A stretch of 64,000 nt of DNA from CAYRTV01 sp964505785 (GTDB lineage Bacteria; Acidobacteriota; Aminicenantia; Aminicenantales; Aminicenantaceae), in NCBI GenBank assembly GCA_964505785.1, contig CAZDJZ010000004.1, positions 1 through 64,000 of the forward strand, in the 5' to 3' direction. The translations under genes and the position numbers were made by a program. The notes under the pieces were generated by a model. That model worked only from the letters and a program-made list of their open reading frames with translations, did no database searches and was not told where the DNA came from. This document shows, piece after piece, positions 59,415 through 64,000 of the stretch; the stretch's first letter is position 1, and the number at the start of each line of letters is the position of its first letter.

Positions 59415-60044
59415 ATGTTTACATTTAAATTAAACCGGATTTTTGTTGGGCTGATGGTTATCGGATTAGCGGGTTTTGTATCCGCTGACGCTGTCCAGGA
59501 TGCTGAAACTCCAGCCATCGGGGATACCGCACCAGGTTTTACCCTGAATTGCTGGGGAGGGAATCCCCATTCACTTTCCGACTATGAAGGTAAAATTATA
59601 GTCATGGAATGGACGAATCCCAACTGTCCTTATGTACAAAGAGTATATAAGGATGGACTGATCCCCGAACTTCAGCAGAAATTCACAGAAAATGATGTGA
59701 TATGGCTGACAATTAACTCCACTAATCCCGCGCACAACGATTATGAAACTCCGGAGAAATTACGGGAGATCTTTGGAGAATGGAATGCAGACAATACCCA
59801 TTTTCTCATGGATCCTGAGGGCAAAGTCGGAAAGATGTACGGCGCCAAGACCACACCGCATATCATCATTATCGGCACCGACGGCAAGCTTGCCTACAAC
59901 GGCGGACTGGATGACGATCCCCGCGGGCAAAAAATAAAAGCTGAACGGACACATTATGCTGAACTCGCTCTGAATGCTCTCCTGGATGGAAAAGAAATCG
60001 AGATCGCCGTGACCAAACCTTACGGCTGCTCCATTAAGTATTAA
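59415..60044 (+). CDS. exported AhpC/TSA-type redoxin
   Basis: The ATG at 59415 is used, with GAGGAG 7 bases before it. The 209-residue protein has a signal peptide ending near FVSADA and a thioredoxin fold of the redoxin type: IGDTAPGFTLNCWGGNPHSL, then GKIIVMEWTNPNCPYVQRVY with the single peroxidatic-like C71, and later TPHIIIIGTDGKLAYNGGLD. There is no CXXC. C46 and a Cys five residues from the end (YGCSIKY) could resolve it. It probably reduces peroxides or protein thiols outside the cytoplasm, with the DsbD-N-like protein encoded just upstream as electron donor or partner. Confidence 0.8.
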   Translation: MFTFKLNRIFVGLMVIGLAGFVSADAVQDAETPAIGDTAPGFTLNCWGGNPHSLSDYEGKIIVMEWTNPNCPYVQRVYKDGLIPELQQKFTENDVIWLTINSTNPAHNDYETPEKLREIFGEWNADNTHFLMDPEGKVGKMYGAKTTPHIIIIGTDGKLAYNGGLDDDPRGQKIKAERTHYAELALNALLDGKEIEIAVTKPYGCSIKY

Positions 60045-60210
60045 ACGCTCTATTCGGCGAAACAAAACCAGCACCTTGCGGCTGGCTTCGCAGGCATCAG
60101 GATAACCCTGCCGGGACATTTTCTGACCCCATTGGCTGGATTGCCCTGCGACACTATAATCTCATAACCTGCTTGCTTTTTATGTACTTAGTTTGTATAA
60201 GTGCATTCCA

Positions 60211-60243
60211 GCCTGGATTATTCACAGGGCGGGATTGCCGCAG
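60211..60243. mobile_element. solo IS1380-like terminal repeat
   Basis: CCTGGATTATTCAC (60212-60225) followed by AGGGCGGGATTGCCGCAG, the same end and inner block as at 46474-46506. No opposite end was found. The rest of 60045-60338 holds a damaged repeat arm (about 60070-60105), a TCTGACCCCATT fragment of the AATGGGGTC repeat at about 60122, and no gene. Confidence 0.5.
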
Positions 60244-60338
60244 AGGACAAAAATTCTTTGATTTAATGTCGTCCCAAGGGATTATCACAATTCTTCGGGT
60301 GTTTCACAAGAAAATTTGATATAACAAAGAGCGGCAAT

Positions 60339-61355
60339 ATGAAAAACACAACTATGCGGATCATCGCCGTCATCTGCCTGGGCATCTTTGTCTACATCAT
60401 TATCCGTGAGGGCCCGCAAAAAATTTGGATCCTGCTTAAGGGCATCGCTTGGTATAATTGGGTTCTGTTGTTTTTTCTGCGATTTTTATATTTAAATCTG
60501 CGGACAATGAACTGGGGTTTGATATGCCGCAGATACGGCATCAGTACACCTTACTGGACCTTGTTCAAGGCCAGATTGATCGGCTATACTGTCGGCTTTT
60601 TCTCTCCTCAGCCAAAAGTTGGAGCTGAGGCAGTCCGTGCTCTGATTTTGGAGAATACAAGCCGCCGCAAAGCTTTTGCTTCTGTTGTCGTGGATAAAAC
60701 CACAGAACTTCTGGCCACTATTGGACTCATCGTCATCGGAGTGATTACAGCTGTTTTTGTTTTTAAAATGCACACTGGACTAAAGCTGACGTTTTTAGCT
60801 GTTGCTGCTTTTCTTGCGGTTTTCGTTGCCTTCTTATACCGGCAGCAGCGGAAAGGGTTTTTTATCTGGCTGCTGGATCTGATGAAAAAATTCAAGATCC
60901 GGCCAAAAAAAATAGTGAATGACAGGGTGAAAATTCAGGAATCCGATGTGTTGATCTCCGATTTTTACCGGATCCATAAAAAGATATTTTCCCAAGTCTT
61001 TCTGCTGTATATCTTGCAATTTTTTTTCTGGGCCTTTGAATATTACGTGACCCTGCTGGCGGTAGGGATCAAGGGAATCTCTTATGCTGAAAGCCTGCTT
61101 ATTCTAGCTTTAAGCAACCTGGCTTTCACGTTGCCGGCCATTCCCGGCTCTGTGGGTATTTATGAGATCACCTTTGTCACTGTCTTTAAAATATTGAGCA
61201 TACCGGCCGGTTTAGGGGTGATATTTATTCTTATTCGGCGGGTCTTAGGGTTGACCATCTCAGGCATCGGCATTATTCCGCTCATGCGGGGGCGAACCAG
61301 GGATAAACTCAAAGACAATGCGGAAGTCATCCCGTTTGTAAAAAAACAGCCTTGA
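60339..61355 (+). CDS. lysylphosphatidylglycerol synthase/flippase-type membrane protein (UPF0104)
   Basis: A 338-residue integral membrane protein with about eight helices. It shows the family landmarks: a first helix IIAVICLGIFVYIIIREG, LRTMNWGLICRRYG, FFSPQPKVGAEAVRALIL, the KAFASVVVDKTTELLATIG helix and the late NLAFTLPAIPGSVGIYEITF signature. The family includes the flippase part of MprF and many uncharacterised relatives, and is thought to move lipid-linked or polyprenyl substrates. No aminoacyl-transferase domain follows. The gene is monocistronic; its start is close to AGAGCGGC, a weak ribosome site. Confidence 0.78.
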   Translation: MKNTTMRIIAVICLGIFVYIIIREGPQKIWILLKGIAWYNWVLLFFLRFLYLNLRTMNWGLICRRYGISTPYWTLFKARLIGYTVGFFSPQPKVGAEAVRALILENTSRRKAFASVVVDKTTELLATIGLIVIGVITAVFVFKMHTGLKLTFLAVAAFLAVFVAFLYRQQRKGFFIWLLDLMKKFKIRPKKIVNDRVKIQESDVLISDFYRIHKKIFSQVFLLYILQFFFWAFEYYVTLLAVGIKGISYAESLLILALSNLAFTLPAIPGSVGIYEITFVTVFKILSIPAGLGVIFILIRRVLGLTISGIGIIPLMRGRTRDKLKDNAEVIPFVKKQP

Positions 61356-61435
61356 GTTTATATTTATCAGCGATTTTTTCGATTTCTTCCTGAAGTTTCA
61401 GGGCTGTCCGGTATCGATTCTGCAGACGAGGACCA

Positions 61436-61470
61436 TTGAGATCCTTCGCTTCGCTCAGGATGACATGTCA
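61436..61470. repeat. TGTCAT-family half repeat
   Basis: GAGATCCTTCGCTTCGCTC then AGGATGACATGTCA is a single short arm, placed between the convergent flippase-like and amidohydrolase genes. The minus strand at 61356-61430 reads like a helical protein tail (LKLQEEIEKIADKYKL), without start or family assignment. Confidence 0.55.
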
Positions 61471-61476
61471 GTTTTT

Positions 61477-63210
61477 TTATTTCCCTGCCTCCACCGGCCT
61501 GGTATAAACAGTCTCGCCGCCGATAACGGTCATATCTGGTTTTATTTTCCAGATATCCTCAGCCGGAACGGTCATGTAGTCGACGGGGATGGCCACAAAA
61601 TCGGCCAGTTTGCCCACTTCAATCGATCCCAAGGTGTCTTCGGCGAACATCGTATAAGCCCCGCCCATGGTGGCCGCCCGCAGGGCTTCCTCCCGGGTCA
61701 TGGCCTGCTCGGGAATCCAGCCTCCGGGGGGATTGTTGTTCCGGTCCTGCCGGGTGACAGCGGCATGCAGGGTATAGAAAGGATTGTAGGGGGATACGGA
61801 ATAATCGGTGCCGGTCGCCACCACAACGCCGAGATCCAGCAAATCGCTCCAGATATAGGCATACTTGAGCCGTTCTTTTCCCATCCGGGCTTCCGCAAAA
61901 TTCATATCTTCGGTGGCATGAAGGGGCTGCATGGAAGCGACAATGCCCAGCTCGGCCAGCCTGGGGATATCCTCCGGAGTCAGCATCTGGCAGTGCTCCA
62001 GCGCGAACCGGGCTTTTTTGCCGTCTATTCCGGTTGCTTTAAGCGCCCGCTCGTAAGCGTTAATAGCGATGCGGTTGGCCGCGTCGCCGATACAGTGTAT
62101 CCGCATATTGAATCCCAGCTTCAGCAGTTCGGTCGCGGATTCAGCGATTTCGTCTTCGCTTTGCCGGCCCTCACCGCGGTAGCCGGGATAATCGCTGTAT
62201 TCCTCAAGAAAGAGGGCTCCGCGTGAGCCTAATGCGCCGTCGGCAAAGGCCTTTACGGAGCGGATGAAGTATTTGTTTTGATGATTCAAGGGCTGTCCCA
62301 GCTTTTTGGCTGCTTCCTCGCGGACCATCTCGTTTATCCTGATCCGGAGAAGTCCCACGTCGTACAGCTTCATCCGTCTCTGAATTTCGTCATAACCAGT
62401 CATGCTGGCGCCATGGATGGTCGTAAGCCCGCTGGCGATGGCGAGCTGCGTGCCTTCGACCAGATTGCGGCTTATTTCATAATCGGTCATAGGCGGAAGC
62501 GGCGGGATCAGTTTGGTCAGCTGAACAGGCGCCCTCTCCACGAATTCTCCTGTGGGCTCTCCGTTTTCGCCCTTCTTTATGTGTCCTCCAGGCGGATCCG
62601 GGGTTTCGCTGGTAATGCCGGCCAGCTCCAGCGCTTTGCTGTTGGCCCCGCTGCCGTGAGTATAACGGCTGATATATACGGGATTATCCGGCGCGACTTC
62701 ATCAATAAGCTCCTTGCGGAAAATCGGCGGATCCCAGACATCCGACATCCAGCCGCTCAGCACCAGCCAGCGCGGCTCCGGGCCGGGCCGCATGCCTTCG
62801 CCGGTCGCCAGGCAGCGTTTGATCACTTGCTGCATCCGCTCGACCGATGCCCATTCGCCGATTCCCGGGCGGATATCCGGAATCCGCGGATAAAGCTCCC
62901 GTTCACCGTACCGGATGTGGACATGGGCGTCATGCAGGCCGGGAATGACCGTCTTGCCTTCAAGATCAAAGACATAGGTCATTGGGCCGATATACGCTTC
63001 GGCCCCGGCATCATCGCCCACATAGATGAACTTGCCGTCTTTTACCGCCATGGCGGATGCTGAACTGAATGCTTCATCTACAGTGTAAATATTGCCGTTG
63101 ATATAGACTTTATCCGCATTTTGCGGTGCTTCTGCGGCGGCTGCGGAAGTGATTGATGCAAGAAGTAAAAGTATGAATAAAAGAACTGATAATTTTTTTC
63201 TGATTTCCAT
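61477..63210 (-). CDS. exported YtcJ-like amidohydrolase
   Basis: A 577-residue protein with a signal peptide (LSVLLFILLLLASITSAAAA). It is an amidohydrolase of the YtcJ/NfdA branch: small beta domain first (VYINGNIYTVDEAFSSASAM, KTVIPGLHDAHVHIRYG with the metal-binding HAH-V-H). Next come SVKAFADGALGSRGA with the carbamylatable Lys, MRIHCIGDAANRIAINAYER and FALEHCQML with further His ligands, and the Asp in VVATGTDYSVSP. It ends with the usual ADFVAIPVDYMTVPAEDIWK. Members hydrolyse N-substituted amides or formamides. Export is a common feature of this group in heterotrophs. AAGGAGAGG precedes the ATG. No partner gene. Confidence 0.85.
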   Translation of the reverse strand: MEIRKKLSVLLFILLLLASITSAAAAEAPQNADKVYINGNIYTVDEAFSSASAMAVKDGKFIYVGDDAGAEAYIGPMTYVFDLEGKTVIPGLHDAHVHIRYGERELYPRIPDIRPGIGEWASVERMQQVIKRCLATGEGMRPGPEPRWLVLSGWMSDVWDPPIFRKELIDEVAPDNPVYISRYTHGSGANSKALELAGITSETPDPPGGHIKKGENGEPTGEFVERAPVQLTKLIPPLPPMTDYEISRNLVEGTQLAIASGLTTIHGASMTGYDEIQRRMKLYDVGLLRIRINEMVREEAAKKLGQPLNHQNKYFIRSVKAFADGALGSRGALFLEEYSDYPGYRGEGRQSEDEIAESATELLKLGFNMRIHCIGDAANRIAINAYERALKATGIDGKKARFALEHCQMLTPEDIPRLAELGIVASMQPLHATEDMNFAEARMGKERLKYAYIWSDLLDLGVVVATGTDYSVSPYNPFYTLHAAVTRQDRNNNPPGGWIPEQAMTREEALRAATMGGAYTMFAEDTLGSIEVGKLADFVAIPVDYMTVPAEDIWKIKPDMTVIGGETVYTRPVEAGK

Positions 63211-63280
63211 TTAATGCCTCTCCTTTCTCATCCATCAATACCCCGGTCTAGGGATATTGTCAAGAATGTTTTTCAAAAGG

Positions 63281-63320
63281 GGCCGCACCACGAAACCTCC
63301 TGATGGGGTCTGACCCCATT
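63281..63320. repeat. AATGGGGTC palindrome with flanking block, copy 2 (inverted)
   Basis: GGCCGCACCACGAAACCTCC then TGATGGGGTCTGACCCCATT, the reverse complement of 52634-52673 with few changes. It lies upstream of the amidohydrolase gene and downstream of doc. Confidence 0.7.
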
Positions 63321-63525
63321 AGTATATTAGTATGACCTTTCTGCTTTGGAGAACAGGACCGCCGCATATTGAGAAAACGGCTTCCTGTATATTCAATCGA
63401 TGTTAACCGCGATTAATTTTTTAAGCATTCGTTTCAGAGTCTCATTAAAATAAAAAGTTCCGGATTCTCCAGCATTTGATAGTGACTGGAATAAATAAGA
63501 CGCTAAATTCAATTCAGGAATATGA
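63321..63525 (-). other. coding-like tail downstream of doc
   Basis: On the minus strand, frames reaching into the end of doc continue to a stop at 63393-63395 as HIPELNLASYLFQSLSNAGE then SGTFYFNETLKRMLKKL and IAVNID. The composition is like that of doc (AT-rich), but there is no ATG and no known family, so it may be a third small reading frame of the module or a gene remnant. The rest of the stretch shows nothing. Confidence 0.25.
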
Positions 63526-63948
63526 TTATTTTTCCAGATCAACTATATAAGAAGAAAGAAATTTTTCAATCGCTTTTACAGTTTCATTCTTGACTTTTGG
63601 AGGGCTCTGAGCAACCCAAACCGTGAAATTGTATAATTCCTGTGTATCAACTTTAATCCATTTTTTATTCTTATAAAAAAAAACGAATAAAGTCGTCATG
63701 GCTATCCGCTTATTTCCGTTTTGAAAGGGATGGTTTTTAATTAGCAGATAGAACAGAATACTGGCTTTAGAAATAAATCCCGGATAAAGGGACTTCCTGG
63801 AAAAACTTTGGAAAGGAGCAGCCAAACAGCTTTCCAGAATATTCGGACGGCGGGTTGAAAAATCAGGTATAGGTTCATCAAATGCCAGCATTTCTCTTGC
63901 TAATCTGAACGCAATATATTCCACCTCAATAACCTGAATGATTTCCAT
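63526..63948 (-). CDS. doc: Doc-type Fic-domain toxin
   Basis: A 140-residue death-on-curing protein. The Fic-like active loop is H73-PFQNGNKR81 (KNHPFQNGNKRIAMTTLFVF), fitting the Doc pattern HxF.D/N.GNKR; the Doc enzyme phosphorylates EF-Tu in the known case, while Fic relatives AMPylate targets. The first residues (IIQVIEVEYIAFRLAREML) form the usual N-terminal helix. The gene begins inside TAATG, overlapping the stop of the gene before it, which runs off the window and is most likely its antitoxin. AT-rich, as with other toxin modules here. Confidence 0.85.
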   Translation of the reverse strand: MEIIQVIEVEYIAFRLAREMLAFDEPIPDFSTRRPNILESCLAAPFQSFSRKSLYPGFISKASILFYLLIKNHPFQNGNKRIAMTTLFVFFYKNKKWIKVDTQELYNFTVWVAQSPPKVKNETVKAIEKFLSSYIVDLEK

Positions 63949-64000
63949 TATTCCTTTCCAAGACGTTCCAGCACGCCTCCATATTCTCGCAAAGTCTTCT
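63948..64000 (-). CDS. antitoxin upstream of doc, partial (cut by window edge)
   Basis: The last 16 codons of a minus-strand gene are visible: KTLREYGGVLERLGKE and a TAA that shares its final A with the doc start codon (TAATG). The position and 1-base overlap fit a Phd- or ribbon-helix-type antitoxin gene; too little is visible to name the family. Confidence 0.5.
   Translation of the reverse strand, partial: KTLREYGGVLERLGKE

Noticed and set aside
61356..61430. Minus-strand helical tail (LKLQEEIEKIADKYKL) downstream of the flippase-like gene
   Set aside because: No start, no family and a short length; could be chance.

Overview
The window comes from a Gram-negative-type bacterium with a heterotrophic, peptide- and glycan-degrading lifestyle. 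It holds many lipoproteins and secreted hydrolases: two M14-like peptidases, an S9 peptidase, a CocE/NonD hydrolase, a GH127 glycosidase, an exported amidohydrolase, and remnants of a ceramidase, an M24 peptidase and a DUF5916 outer-membrane barrel protein. Together with a 6-bladed propeller lipoprotein and a DUF4438 protein, this set recalls Candidatus Aminicenantota or a nearby Acidobacteriota-like lineage. That assignment rests on family content remembered, not on a marker gene. No rRNA, tRNA, CRISPR array or phage module was seen.

Layout: 0.2-2.4 kb holds decayed sequence (tyrosine recombinase and IstB fragments, a DUF5916 gene with an internal deletion). 2.5-9.1 kb has an AT-rich methyltransferase, a lipoprotein, a secreted GH127 enzyme and a mntA-hepT toxin-antitoxin pair set between palindromic repeats. 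9.1-19.1 kb is a minus-strand run of five overlapping genes: a protein with DUF4214 repeats, a coiled coil and a methyltransferase; a protein with three GT4 domains; a second methyltransferase; a lipoprotein of the alkaline phosphatase superfamily with Thr at the nucleophile position; and a radical SAM/SPASM protein. It looks like a surface-glycan assembly and modification operon and is the strongest candidate for an undescribed system here. 19.4-20.7 kb is an AT-rich ATPase gene whose promoter lies within a duplicated palindromic operator.

20.9-29.0 kb carries a tandem DUF4438 protein, two small exported proteins, a voltage-gated-type channel with a zinc ribbon, a TauE/SafE-like permease, a HAD-like protein and a HEAT-repeat protein. 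29.1-35.0 kb pairs a 1.4-kb-residue-class secreted SBBP-repeat protein with a membrane-tethered HTH protein; between them lie four 10-bp repeat units in A-B-B-A order. 35.1-36.4 kb is a broken ceramidase gene abutting vapBC. 36.6-48 kb has an M14 peptidase, a propeller lipoprotein, arsC, an S9 peptidase, a FkbM-like methyltransferase with a lipoprotein signal, a BP74-like lipoprotein and a 2-TM channel. 48-64 kb has an aldo/keto reductase-like protein, a DASS transporter, a second M14 peptidase, a CocE/NonD hydrolase, an AAA_14/DUF4143 ATPase with a probably leaderless transcript, a redox trio (flavodoxin, DsbD-N-like, redoxin), a membrane flippase-like protein, an amidohydrolase and a phd-doc type module running off the right edge.

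Intergenic DNA is shaped by three repeat classes: 120-130 bp inverted repeats with TGTCAT ends and interchangeable arms; IS1380-like terminal repeats, including one roughly 240-bp MITE with a TTAG target duplication; and AATGGGGTC palindromes. At least seven gene fragments lie next to or among them, so gene loss by rearrangement appears common in this genome.
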